Source: Butyriboletus loyo (lineage: Eukaryota > Basidiomycota > Agaricomycetes > Boletales > Boletaceae). From it: a DNA stretch of 64,000 nucleotides. Of this stretch, positions 49,176 to 60,409 are shown piece after piece (positions within the stretch are counted from its first letter, which is position 1; the number at the start of each line of letters is the position of its first letter). The notes under the pieces are model-generated. The model was not told the DNA's origin and ran no database searches. It saw only the letters and a program-made list of their open reading frames with translations. Both the position numbers and the translations under genes were made by a program. The DNA lies in assembly GCA_038093515.1 (NCBI GenBank), contig JBBPSI010000053.1, positions 62,001-126,000 of the forward strand, written 5' to 3'.

Positions 49176-50498
49176 TCCAGCACGCAGCCACGTCTTTGAG
49201 TCATTTATCCTCCAGGTCCCATATCCACCTCCCTTGGGTATGCTGCTGCTGTTTCAACCGCAACTCGCTCGCTCACGCTTTAGCCATTTCAAATGACTCG
49301 TGAAACCCAATACTTTATATACTTGTAGGCTCACGTTTCTTATCTCCCAATCTCAGCACCTCATCGTTTCTTATTCCTTGTCCAAAGGTCCTCAGGCTCA
49401 TAGGCAACGTCATGGTTCACCACCTGACTCGTTCGCATAAAGCATCCATCCTCGACCTATCACCTGAGGATGCTATGTTAGGATCCGCGAGGCTCGTACT
49501 TTCGGACATACTCCATTGAACAACCACAGATAGGCGCGAATTTTGCTCCCTTCGTTATCTTCACAATCATCGCGGGTGGGTCATATCTGATTCGCGTCCA
49601 CCGCTCCTTCTCTTCATCTCCGATCGGTATGTATATTTACCAGTTCCCCGGCTCTTTGTTCTGCGCTCGATCCCCTTTATCGCTAGTGGGGTGTCATTGA
49701 ATGATCGAAGCGGGTGTTATACCAAACCGGCGTTTTTGCGCATGAGCGCGGGTGGGGTTAACGTTAGGTAGTCAGGCCATCACCGGTAACTCGGTGCGTG
49801 CATGGCCTTACGTGGCAGAGGTCGATGTTCGTATCGCGCACGACCCACGAGTAATCGGAAGTGAAGGCCGGCTCGGTAAAACTTACAAGCGCGTCTTTTA
49901 CGGATTTGGCACTGTGCAACTGCATTTCCAGCGAAGAAAGGGGAGTATCGAGTCTCGTATTGTTGGCCGAGCATCTTTCTGGATTCGTTTTGTCAAGACG
50001 TCCAGGACTCCTTTGACCGACCTCTGTGGGATCGAGTTGTCACTTCGCTCAGCGAGACGGGCTTGGTCGTCATCGCGGTGCAGCTATTTACGGTGCCAGA
50101 TCTATAGTTTGCACCTCACTGGCGATATCGTACAACAGCGAGTCTGTAACGAAGGTTACAAGAAAATCGACACAGGTCAAAAGGAGAGCCACGAGAGCCA
50201 CAATTTAGTTTTAACCCTGCGTGTTCGTGTTCCAAAACGGCGGTGGTCCGCAGTCCCAACATTGAAGGTTATCAAAGAGAGGATTGGAAAGTTGAAAGGA
50301 ATGCAAGAGACGATGATAGCTAACGTCGTGCAAGTGATAGCAGTCGTCGAGGTACATACAACGTCCGTGTGTTGTATTTGTCTATCGGTGCCCATAGGCG
50401 TGCCTTATCGTACCTGGACAATGATCATACTCTCCGAAGCGACTCTTCTGTATCGTTCTATCCAATTAACAATAACAAATTCGCGATGACCAACTAGC
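49176..50498 (+). repeat. Array block P, copy C
   Basis: Near-identical copy of 37466-38760, carrying the second 245-codon open frame (49752-50489). Differences include DPRV for DSRV, EGRL for EDRH and CNEGYKK for CKEGFEK. The 5' part of the block is more diverged (a 14-bp insertion near 49492), so any small protein from the 152-codon frame of copy A (37575-38033) is not preserved here. Confidence 0.75.
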
Positions 50499-51302
50499 TC
50501 GGGGAAATTATATGTCAGTTGATGTCAGCGACGAAGGGTTCTTTGAGTCATACCGTTCTTCGCCGAAGGAGTGCATATTTAGGGAGTAGGCGATCTCCTT
50601 GACTCGGTCCACACATAGGTTATCGACAGTATCTAAGTAAGGCGCGGTTGGACTCATCGGGACGCATCGTTTGAGTTTTTGAATAGCGTGACCTCATCTG
50701 GGAGGTCACCTAGATGTACTAAATGCCTCACTTGGTGTCGTGCGAGCGTCGGAGAGACACACGGGAAGTGCGAGAACGCTATGCTTGTGAATCTAACGTG
50801 GTTTGAGTGGGTCTCGTGAGGGGAGGTACGTTTGTCTCCCGTTTAACAGGCGATGTTCGTCCGCGAGTTGAGTGGAGCGTTTTCGAGAACGGGTCGTATT
50901 TTGTTCACGTACGGTATGTCGCGAATGAGTCGCATGTGGATCGTACATCCGTCGTGAACCGAGTCCGGCAGCCGAGATATGATACTCGCAAAGGAAGACC
51001 ATCCGCGGCAACGAAGGCGAGTTTTCGTTGATGTTGATCGCCTGCCAGGTTCGCAATGAGATCACGTAGCTGGGTTCCGAGCAGGGATAAGCGCCAGGGA
51101 CGCGGGGACCCGCGCGCACGAACCATTTTGAGAATAAGGACACAGCAATTCTGCGCGCCTCGAGTAAACCAACAACACCTTGTTCCTCGACATTTCGATA
51201 CCGACATTGGGTACCATTGGCAAGGATGTCATCAATGAATGCTGGTGTGTAGCAGCTCCGAGTAGTGGTTGGGTAATGCTGACATTTCAGTAAGACCAGA
51301 CG
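50499..51302. promoter_or_regulatory. WD40 copy C upstream region (block Q spacer)
   Basis: Close counterpart of the copy A upstream region. It ends in GCTGACATTTCAG before the WD40 exon, with TAA as the first codon after the acceptor. No gene is seen. Confidence 0.45.
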
Positions 51303-53072
51303 ATGATACTTGACACTGGTTGCTCTGATGAGGTGTGCGGAGTTGCATTCCAGCCTGACGGAAAGCATCTTGTGTGTGGGGGTACAGATGGGATTCAACG
51401 ATGGCGACTTGAAGACGGTCACGAGGTAGGAAAGCAAACAGGAATGGATCTGTGCGCCATTTCTGTTTCGAGGGACGACAACTGGATAGTTTGTGGGACC
51501 CAACATGGGGCAAGTGTGTGGGATGCAGAGATGCATGAAAAGGTCACCGAAGTGGAGAACACAAAACTAGTGTGTGCAGTCGATGTCTCCCCTGATTCGA
51601 CCAGCTTTGCCACAGGGACTCGCAGCCAAGCGAGCATTTGGAGTATATCAACTGGGGAGAGACTCGTCGGCCCACTGCAATTTGGCAGTGATGTCTTTGG
51701 AATCAAATTCTCTCCCAATGGTGACCATATCGCCACTGCCTGCTCTATGGGCTATAGCATCTGCGTTTTCGACAGTCGCAACGGCGATGAGCTCATCAAT
51801 ATCAAGACTCCCGAACTATATTACAATGCTCTGGCGACTCCACTTGCGTGGTCAAGCGACGCTCAGCAAATTTTCTCTACATTCTATGGCAACGAAATAA
51901 GGGCCTTTGATGTGTCCACTGGCTCCCAGCTTGCGGAATCATTGATTCTTGGCAACGGTGAATACAATGTCACTTCCATCGCTCTAGCTGCCAACGGCAA
52001 ATTCATTGCTACATCTGCTGTGGATTCAATCATGTTCCTCGACACATCAACACTGACTCAGATAGGACATGCCATTGAGGATATCAAAGAGAGAGTATGG
52101 TCAATCACTGTTTCCCCAGACAGCAGCTTTGTCGCAACTGGAAGAAAAGATGGCAAAATTGACATCCGCGATCTCGGCAAGATTCTCCCTGACAAATATG
52201 GACCTTTCCATGTAAGTATTTGTGCCATCATAGTCCTTGCGAGTTGCATTGACTTCATCGTGTACATACAACAGGAAGATGCTGGGAAATCTAGTCGGCG
52301 TGAGTCCAAAACACACAGCGAAGACGGCGATGGGGGTCTCCTCGACGTATGAGTTCGTTCGTTTCCCCCTCGAACGAGTTCTCACGATGGCACATCCCAA
52401 CACGTCCGCTCATCAATCATTCAATTATGACGAGGTTGGTGATTACTTCATTCACTTCTTCCCTGCGTGTTGACGCTGCTGAAGGCACCATCCCCGACCT
52501 CCTCTCCCCATCCCCAGGAGGGCTGCCCGCCCTCCCATGCGGCACGTGTAGACGAAAATCTCAGCACTGTCGACTCACCCCAGCGCCCTTCAATATTCAA
52601 AAAGTGGCTACAGAGGAATAAACACAAGGACGCCACACTACATCACCCTGATCGACCCTCTGGAAAGTCGCACCAGCCCGTCGATCGTCGATCACCCTCC
52701 CACTCCCCGGCGAGAGTGGATGCCGCAAATGAGGGTCCTTCGTGGATGGCTGCAGGTCGACGTCGACGCGTGAGTGCTCCTTGATACACGGATGGATATC
52801 ATGTGTCTAACATGTTTTCTCAGCGAGCGGTCGCGAAACCTGTCGTGAAACAGCAGGTTCGTTGTTCCTCGGATCTGTCTGCAGGCACTCATCACATGTT
52901 ACAGCGCAAATCGCCCGCCAAGGCTGCCGTTACCAAGGCTCCCAACACCGACGTGTCTCGAAGTGGGCAAGGTCCTGCGGATCCAAACAAACCCGGCCCA
53001 GTGCGTTTTTTTCTGGTGATAGCAGAGCTCGTCACGAAGCCTCATGTCCTACTAGGCACAACAAGCGAATGA
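51303..53072 (+). CDS. Seven-bladed WD40 protein, array copy C (altered tail)
   Basis: Exon 1 (51303-52211) is an intact seven-blade propeller. Exon 2 is 52275-52346. The normal intron-2 acceptor and the start of exon 3 (AGGTCGAAGTGGCG in other copies) are deleted near 52391, and exon 3 has a one-base deletion near 52450, giving a stop after FFPAC (52473). Splicing to an AAG acceptor at about 52483 would restore phase and give APSPTSSPHPQEG, but that is inference. Exon 4 (from 52824) lacks the TAG found in A, B, D and E and continues RKSPAKAAVTKAPNTDVSRS and on to PGP at 53000. An intron (53001-53055) and a further exon follow. The 53072 end is the read-through frame; the spliced frame would continue AQQANDPSQPSTAGVH to a stop near 53176. 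The propeller is probably expressed; the true C-terminus is unresolved. Confidence 0.65.
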
Positions 53073-53862
53073 TCCATCTCAACCCTCGACCGCAGGGGTC
53101 CATGTAATGGTGCGCGTCATTTCCTTTAGCTTACGTCGCGAGACTCACGGTGGACGAGCATCAGCACGGATCAGGTGATGCTGTCATTTCGATCAGATTA
53201 CCTACTATTTCGATCTGGTTACCTGGATGGATGTTGTGTATTCATTCAGATGCACATGATGAAACGCATTGATTCAGTATATACCATATTGAATCGGGAG
53301 TACGTGGACATTATTCTTCGAGTTTGTGCCCCCTCGCTACATCAGTGTGGATCTTACGCCAGGATATTCAATCAATACAGCCTATACACTCCCAGAGAGG
53401 ACAGTGTCTGACTGATCAAAGCTATTACAAACCTCACGAATGCCAACCAAGACGAGCATGCGCATTACTATGTCGTGCGTAAGCCAACTTTTGGCAAGGT
53501 CGTCGATGTTGTCTCGATGCCCAATTACTTGGACCTGATGAAGGGCATGTGTTTACGTGTCATCCAAACATACGAGAAGGACGCCATTATCATGCGCTAT
53601 TGGAGCCAAAGCGCCACTACGCTCATCTCGGGAGGAGAGTGCGTAATGCATCTATTTGCCAAGATGACTCGAAGAGTCTTCAGTTTCGACACTGCATGAC
53701 GCATGCAGACAAAAAATGATGTTGGCGATGGACCGTAAGATAGAATGAGCATGTACTCACGGAATATGTACAATGCGTGTAAGGTTGTCCAAACCTTTCT
53801 TTAGCAAGTTGTTGGGATGTGTCCATGGTCGCCTACTCATTCTCGCGTATTCAATTGTGGTA
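53073..53862. repeat. 3' flank of copy C (type shared with E)
   Basis: This flank resembles that of copy E (62820-63750) and not those of A, B and D. It contains a plus-strand frame 53475-53699 (PTFGKVVDVVSMPNYLDLMK and on, ending FSFDTA) whose E counterpart near 63246-63460 is frame-broken. No function recognised. Confidence 0.5.
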
Positions 53863-54852
53863 CAGTGGAATTGCTCATAATGCATACGAGTTGGGCGGCG
53901 AAAAAGCAATGCATTATTAGGTTTATGCAACAGGATACATGTCACATTCCGTGACTATTCCGTGACTAATGTGACATCCCAGCGTGACCGAGCGGTCGTC
54001 AGCAACGCGACATAGGATACAGTAAGTTGTACAGAAATCATGATAACTTTGCACTGAAGAGTTCATCTCGCTGCAAAGCTACCTGAAATTTACAGAGTTG
54101 ATTGGACAGTGCGAGTGAGAATGAGGGATCACCATACTGCATGCATCCCCCTTCGAGCTGCTGACATATGTTCAGTGCGCGAGAATGAAACAGTAGACTC
54201 GTCATCAACATTGTCATCGTCGTTGTCATCAATCGATCTCGATTACTTCTCCATTCACCTGTGCCACCTCCTGACGAACCTGCTCAGTAATTCCTGCAAC
54301 ACTCCCATTCGACTCAGCCCAATCTTCCCCAACTCTCTCTTCTACAGGGTCAAGCTGTGAGCCGTCTAGGTGGACGGCAACACTAACGGACGAAACAGAA
54401 CGTGAACCGAGCAGTGTATTGAGAAAGAAAGAGAGGGAGATCGTATTGTATCTGTGGTCTGGTATATATGGTACAGTGACAGTATGCCAATGCCGGTCTG
54501 GCATCGTGGCATACAACGGAGCATACAACGGAGTAGATAGGAAGATAGGAATGTAAGTAAGCGGGCTCACACAAGCATCTCGTCAATGGTCGGAAGTGTG
54601 CCGAAGACTCGGTTTCGTGACTGGAGATCACGAACTTCCAAATGGTTTGTACTACCAGTAACTAGTCTTGGGACAATTGATCCACCCTGCTATTCATACT
54701 ATGTAATAATGCATATTTTATTTCACAGCCGATGCATTATGCATTATGCATTCACAATGTATTTTGAGTGGGAACAACAATGGGATCGCCGAAAGCCAAT
54801 GCATTATGGGGTTTATGCATTATTACGTCATGCATTACGAGCAATTCCACTG
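53863..54852 (-). mobile_element. Degenerate pogo/Tc1-mariner-type DNA transposon, 990 bp
   Basis: Terminal inverted repeats start CAGTGGAATTGCTCATAATG on the left (from 53863) and, read from the right end at 54852, CAGTGGAATTGCTCGTAATG. Both ends are flanked by TA, the target duplication of the Tc1/mariner superfamily. On the minus strand the C-terminal end of a pogo-like (DDE/CENP-B type) transposase remains in shifted frames: DPVEERVGEDWAESNGSV and QVNGEVIEID (about 54350-54230), an acidic DDNDDDNVDDE run, and ICQQLEGGCMQYGDPSFSLA with LSNQLCKFQVALQRDEL (about 54175-54060). The DDE core is missing, so it cannot move by itself. ATGCATTATGCATT palindromic strings lie inside the right end. 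Confidence 0.75.
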
Positions 54853-56140
54853 TAGCACATTTCTCTTCAAATTGCTTCCGGACAGCATCCTGCCGTGCTA
54901 TGCCGCTGTACACGTCAATAACAACTTCTTGGTGAGAGACAGAGCACAGACTGGTCTCCTCACCTCCATACCCATCAGGGGGTGATACATCGCAGAATCA
55001 ACCTCCTCGCGTGAGGCGCGCAGTGCGTTGGCATCTGCACCCAATCTGCTGTCAGAAAACGGACCGCTTGTAAGCAGTTTGGTTCGCAGCAGAGCCAGTC
55101 ATCGGTGCTGCGTCGTGATAATTGTGCAAAACGCGTCGCAGAGTCTCCCTTTGTTCCACGCCAGAAGTAAAACGAACTTGTGAAAGTAAGTAGTTGTGAA
55201 CGTTTGCGAGTGGACGTCGTCAACGGCACTGCACTGCAAAAGGTGGCATGGCAAATGAACACTTTCACGCTATCTCGCTCAAGAGCTTGGTCAACGTACT
55301 GTCGCTTCAAAAAAGAGGGGATCGCAACGTATCTGATAGGGTACAGGCAGACACGCGGCAAACACTGTCCTTTTCTTCCTTGGGTCATACTCTGGATTTG
55401 GGCGTTTTTGAGAACCCAGTCAGATTTTGAGATGGCGGAGATGTCGTCTGGGAGGGCAGAGTCTCATTCTGGAGATAATGAGGAAAAAGGAAACATATTT
55501 ATGGGGCAACTTTGCGCACCATAGTACACCATTCATGTCATATGTGTTCTTACCCCGTCGCTTTTCCATCACTTGAATTAAGGAAACTGACATCATCATT
55601 GCTTGGTTTGGATAGTCTTCAATACCCTCGAAATGGCACGGTGAGCACGAGAAACCTGTTTGTCACTTACTACGGATCGATGGTTCTCGACGCTGGGGTT
55701 CTGTCTGTTCATAGATCGGTCTGAACACCATACAGAAATGGTGGGGTAATTAAGTGAGTTGGTCGCGTCCCACCCGATCGCGGAGGTCTGGAAGAACGAT
55801 CTGTTATATTCACGCTCTACCCTATCCCGTTCGCAGGTACTCCAAACTAATTACGACGCGCGGGGTATACCCGTCCGTCAACTCGCGCTAGGCGAGACTT
55901 TTAGGTGAGTGCGAATGGCACGGCACGACGGTGGCGGGAAACAAGGTCGACGGAAGCATCGTGCGCCTGATTTTTTTGATGGCGAGCCTTTTGCGCTACC
56001 GACGTGTCTTTTCATGCACCGTGCGTGCAGCGTATTTCATCGACGGTCACGGCATCCGATGCCGTCCGTTAGACAGGGATCATCGAATGACGTGCACTCG
56101 GTGTTCCAAGCTCCTAGGAGTAGATATTTGAAGGCGATAT
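54853..56140. other. C-D spacer, mostly unique
   Basis: 54853-54930 continues the flank shared with E. The rest is not repeated elsewhere in the array. Open frames at 54975-55388 (minus), 55180-55524 (plus) and 55909-56265 (plus) carry no motif. A coding-looking patch near 55760-55905 (VLQTNYDARGIPVRQLALGE) ends at a possible donor GTGAGTGCG. It may be an exon of a broken gene; unrecognised. Confidence 0.35.
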
Positions 56141-56587
56141 TCTATCCAATGAACAATAGCAAAATTGCAATGATCGAAAGTAGATTCGTGAGGAAATTCT
56201 ATGCATGGCCGTCTGCGTTGGCGATAAAGGGTTGCTTGGGGCGATACCGTTCTATCCATATCTAAGAAGAGGGTGATCCCTTTGACGTATTCCACGCATA
56301 GCTGAGGCTGTCGATGGGACCAAAATGGGGCACGGTTTCGTCGGTCGGACAGCCCTGAAAGTGGATTCAGTGATACAGAACGCGGCGAGCGCCAAAGACA
56401 CGAGGGATCCGCGTGCACAGACCATTTTGAGAATAAGGAGACGTGTTTATAAAGCAACTTTGCTGCGCACCGCGCACCTTGTTCCTTGACATCTCGACAC
56501 CGACGATTTCGCACCGTAGAGGATGTCATCGACGAACACTGGTGCGTAGCAGCTCCGAAGAGTGACCAAGCAGTACTGACATTTCAG
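56141..56587. promoter_or_regulatory. WD40 copy D upstream region, shortened
   Basis: The landmark CTATCCAATGAACAATAGCA (56142) corresponds to the left end of the upstream region in A, B, C and E. Only about 450 bp separate it from the WD40 exon, against about 840 bp in the others, so roughly 390 bp are missing. It ends in ACTGACATTTCAG. Confidence 0.5.
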
Positions 56588-58215
56588 CAAGACCAAACAA
56601 TAGTGCTTGGCATAGGTCTCTTTGATCGGGTATGGGCAGTCGCATTCCAGCCGGACAGAAAGCATTTTGTGGGCGGGGGTAACAATGGCATTCGTCGATG
56701 GCGACTTGAAGATGGTCAAGAATCAGGAAAGCAAACGGGAATGAAGTTGCACGCGATTTCTGTGTCAAATGATGGCAAGTGGATAGTCTGTGGAAATTAT
56801 GAAGGGGGGGCAAGTGTGTGGGATGCAGAGATGCTTGAAAAGGTCACTGAGGTGGAGGGGACAAGGGCAGTGTATGCTGTTGATGTCTCCCCAGATTCGA
56901 ACAGGTTCGCCACTGGGAGTGACAACCAAGCGAGCATCTGGAGCATATCAACTGGGGAGAAACTCGTTGGTCCACTCGAACACGAGGGTATTGTCAATGG
57001 AATCAAATTCTCGCCAGATGGTACCCACATTGCCACTGCTTGCTACAGAGGCTCCAGCATCCGTGTTTTCGACAGTCGCAACGGCGACGAGCTTATCAAT
57101 ATCAAGACTGTCCTACCTGGTGAGAATCGGACCGCTCCGTTTGCATGGTCAAGTGATGGCCAGCAAATTTTTTGCACATCCCACGACAACAAAATCAGGT
57201 CCTTCGATGTGTCCACTGGGTTGCAGCTTGCTGAATCATCGGTTCTCCATGATGGCTACGACGACGTTCTCTCTATCGCTCTGGCCATCAACGGCAAATT
57301 CATTGCTACATTTGCTCGCCATTCCATCTTGTTCCTGGACATATCTACACTGACTCAGATTGGTGCTGTTGTCAATGATAGTGAAGAGGAAGTATGGTCA
57401 ATTGCTGTCTCCCCAGACAGCAGCTATGTTGCTACAGGACGATATGATGGGAAAATTGACATTCGTAATCTCAGCAAGATTCTTCCTGACGCATATGGTC
57501 CTTTCCATGTAAGTATTTGTGCCATCATAGTCCTTGCAAGTTGCACTGACTCCATCGTGTACATACATCAGGAAGATGCTGGGAAATCCAGTTGGCGTGA
57601 GTCTAAGACATACAGCAAAGACAGCGATGCTGATCTCCTTGACGTATGGGTTTGTTCGCTTCCCCCTCGAACTGAGTTCTCACGATGGCATAGGTCGAAG
57701 TGGCGCCGAACACGTCCGCTCATCAATCATTCAATTATGACGAGGTTGGTGATCACTTCATTCCTCCTCTTCCCTCCGTGTTGACGGTGCTAAAGCCACC
57801 ATCCCCGACCTCTGCCCATCCCTGGGAGGGCGAGGAACAACCACCCGGGCCCTCCCAAGCGGCACATGTAGAGGAAAATATCAACTCACCCCAAGGCCGT
57901 TCAATATTCAAAAAGTGGCTACAGAGAAATAAAAACAAGGACCCTACGTTAAATCAGCCCGAACGGCCGTCTGGAAAGTCACGCCAGCCTGCCGACCGTC
58001 GATCTCCGTCCCACTCACCGATGAAAGTGGATGCTACACATGAAGGACCTTCGTGGATGGCTGCAGGTCAGCGTCGACAACTACACGTGAGAAATCCTCC
58101 TTGACAGAAGAACGGATGCGACGTATCTAACTTACCATCCAAGCGAAGGAGTGTGAGACCGGGTTGGAAGCAAAAAGTCCGTTGGGCCTCGAATTTGTAT
58201 GCAGAGGCTCAATAG
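56588..58215 (+). CDS. Seven-bladed WD40 protein, array copy D (start unresolved)
   Basis: The most diverged propeller of the five. Blade 1 reads LFDRVWAVAFQPDRKH, blade 3 RAVYAVDVSPDSNRFATGS, blade 4 PLEHEGIVNGIKFSPDG, blade 7 NDSEEEVWSIAVSPDSSYV. Introns are at the same positions as in A. The tail is intact and ends at TAG 58213-58215, preceded by CAA; the frame beyond remains open. The ATG used by A-C is replaced by ATA GTG, and the first in-frame ATG comes only after blade 1 (near 56741), so the start codon must lie in an unidentified upstream exon or the gene is impaired. The frame is open upstream through CAA at the acceptor. The coordinate given is the first base after that acceptor. 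Confidence 0.6.
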
Positions 58216-59561
58216 ACACTACAGCGCCAATCGCCTGGCAAGGCCACTGTTCCCAAGCATCCCAATACCGATGGATCTCGTAGTGGACAAGGTCCTGTGG
58301 ACCCAAACGAAGCCGGTTCAGTGCGTTTTTTTAGCGATAGTAGAACTCGTCACGACGGCTCACATCGTCCTAGGCACAACAAGCGAACGATCCATCTCAA
58401 CCCTCGGCCGCAGGGGTCCATCTAACGGTGCGCATTACTGTCTTCTCATCCACATCGTCAAGTTTATTGTGAATGGATATCAGCAAGGATCAAGCTACTC
58501 TACTCTTTCTATCTCGTTCCCTACGTGGATGTTGTGTTCCCGCTCTGGGGCACACGATGGTGAGATGCGTTGATCCAGGTAATTTGATGCGATCTACGCA
58601 GGCACCATGCTGAATCGTGAGTATGCGGGCATAGTTTTTCGAGATCGCGTGATATCGCAACATGAGTATGAGCCCTAATAAAATCGTTCATGTTTGAGTT
58701 CGCCAGAATATTCAATCAACTGTCGTCAGTGGAGTCTCATGCAGACGCGGAAGTTGCGATTGGAGGACAGCGTCTGATTGATCAGAGCTGTTGCAAGTGG
58801 CACACCTACCTCGACCGAAGAATATATGGCACGTGTACTGAGAGCTCCTGCAGGATAGGTTTTAAATGTTCCAGAAACTCGACTCTGCATGGCAAGCAGA
58901 GGCTACTATACTACAGTAACGTGACGAATAGCAATACAAAGGATCACCGTCAAATCGCGTGATCCAATAGTCTCACAATGGTGGTTGGGAAGAAACACAG
59001 GTGCCGGATTTGCGCTGTCGGGAAACAGGGCAGACGATGGAGACTAAATTGCGCACGGACAGTTAGTGCAGTATGCATCATAGAGATAGCGGCCCGGACC
59101 CAGGGGGACTCACGCGGTGAGGGCGGTCAACAACGTCCTGCCCCTGCAACGCACCGAGCCCTGCCTCCTACATCACGACTCCCAATTTGGACCGCCAGCG
59201 AAGGCGAGCTCCCGAGAACTTGTGATGTTGGAAAGCCAAAGCATCCTTAACGGAGTTGAAATCAGCCGAATACAAGGCAACAAGTACGAGGAGCCTCATC
59301 AGAAACTTCAAACCTGTATGATAATCGGTCCACTTATATAGACCTTTTCGCCAAAGGCACCGAGAAAAAGTTTCACCTCCTTCCGTGTGACCCGCCCCAT
59401 ATACAGGGCCCTACGATGATCGTACCCCCGAAACAAAAATACCCATTTCTTGGGCTGGAGTCAGAGGCTGCCCATTGAGCTATGGAGACGCAACGGTGTA
59501 GACGGCTTCGGAGGTTCGTACGAAGGGCCTGCGGTGATGCGAGACACGTCAGTTTTGTGTT
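58216..59561. other. 3' flank of copy D with an extra 0.33 kb
   Basis: 58216-58953 matches the flank of copy B. A 0.33 kb stretch (about 58954-59282), absent from B, then interrupts it, after which GTACGAGGAGCCTC resumes the match to B at 59283-59420. 59421 onward is block S. No gene is supported. Confidence 0.45.
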
Positions 59562-59966
59562 TTGAAAGACGACTCAATCGCACTCACGGAATCAAAGTTT
59601 ACTACCCACGTTAGTTGCGCCGACGGGGACCATACTGAGAAAACCATATCGCCATCGACCGAGGAGTGCCACCAACTCTTTAAGCACGAACAGGTTCTGC
59701 AGATGCTTAGCCATCTATATGGATATCGAAAACGGTTCACCTGGACTGGATGGGAGTATATCAGGATGACTCCGAGGTGGAATCACGCACCAACAAAATG
59801 CGTTCGTTTCTCAACTACCCATGTGGTGGGACTGTGGAAACGGTGGCAATTGCCTGGTGCAAGGTATATTACAGTGAAAGAGAGCGCGTTTCCGTTTCTG
59901 ACGCTAGTCCCCGATATATTTCTCCTGCGCTTCCCCAAGGACGATGAACACCCATCTCTCGGGTGA
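59562..59966 (+). pseudogene. Block S, D-E copy: relic of an unidentified gene
   Basis: A 134-codon plus frame, and in a second frame [20 protein letters not shown] followed by [14 protein letters not shown] (about 59835-59925). Related strings in the A-B and B-C spacers (around 44150 and 48900) show that this was once a coding exon or a shared domain, now frame-broken. The minus strand just upstream reads a DSSPRNGYFCFGGTI segment (about 59465-59420) related to the B-C spacer. I do not recognise the protein. Confidence 0.35.
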
Positions 59967-60025
59967 CAGAAGCATCGATTAGTACCACAACTCTCCAAAG
60001 GTTGCGTTCTTGTGCTACTGACACA

Positions 60026-60409
60026 TCACAATTTATGCGGCATGTTTATGGGTTGGAATTCGTCGACTCTATCAGGATGTGACGCTGTCTGCTCAGCAGA
60101 GGTCATCAAACCAGGTGAACTCGGTGACGAAGCTCCTTGATGTCTATCGAGGCTGTATTCCACCCAATTAACAATACCAAACTCGCGATGATCAACGAGC
60201 TCTTGATCGTGAGGTAATTCTATGACAGCTGACGTCGGCAGTAAAGAGTTGCGGGTTCGTACCGTTCTACGCCGAAGTAGTGCACTAAGGAAATAAATGA
60301 TATCCTCGACTTGCTCCACGCGTGGGTCGTCGATGGTGCCAAGTGGCACGCTGTCTCGTTGGCTGGACTGACTGGAAAGTGCTTTCGGTGCTGCACCGGA
60401 ACACCGCAC
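60026..60409 (-). CDS. Conserved 127-codon minus-strand frame upstream of copy E
   Basis: The frame reads GTIDDPRVEQVEDIIYFLSA, LLRRRTVRTRNS, then ELPHDQELVDHREFGIVNWV, and ends at 60026. The same frame is present upstream of copy B with one stop after RTRNS, and as fragments upstream of A and C (LGTVDNLRVDRVKEI, HREFVIVNWIER). It may be the last intact copy of a small gene or the exon of a dead one. No domain recognised, and a plus-strand role (5' region of the WD40 gene) is equally possible. Confidence 0.25.
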   Translation of the reverse strand: MRCSGAAPKALSSQSSQRDSVPLGTIDDPRVEQVEDIIYFLSALLRRRTVRTRNSLLPTSAVIELPHDQELVDHREFGIVNWVEYSLDRHQGASSPSSPGLMTSAEQTASHPDRVDEFQPINMPHKL

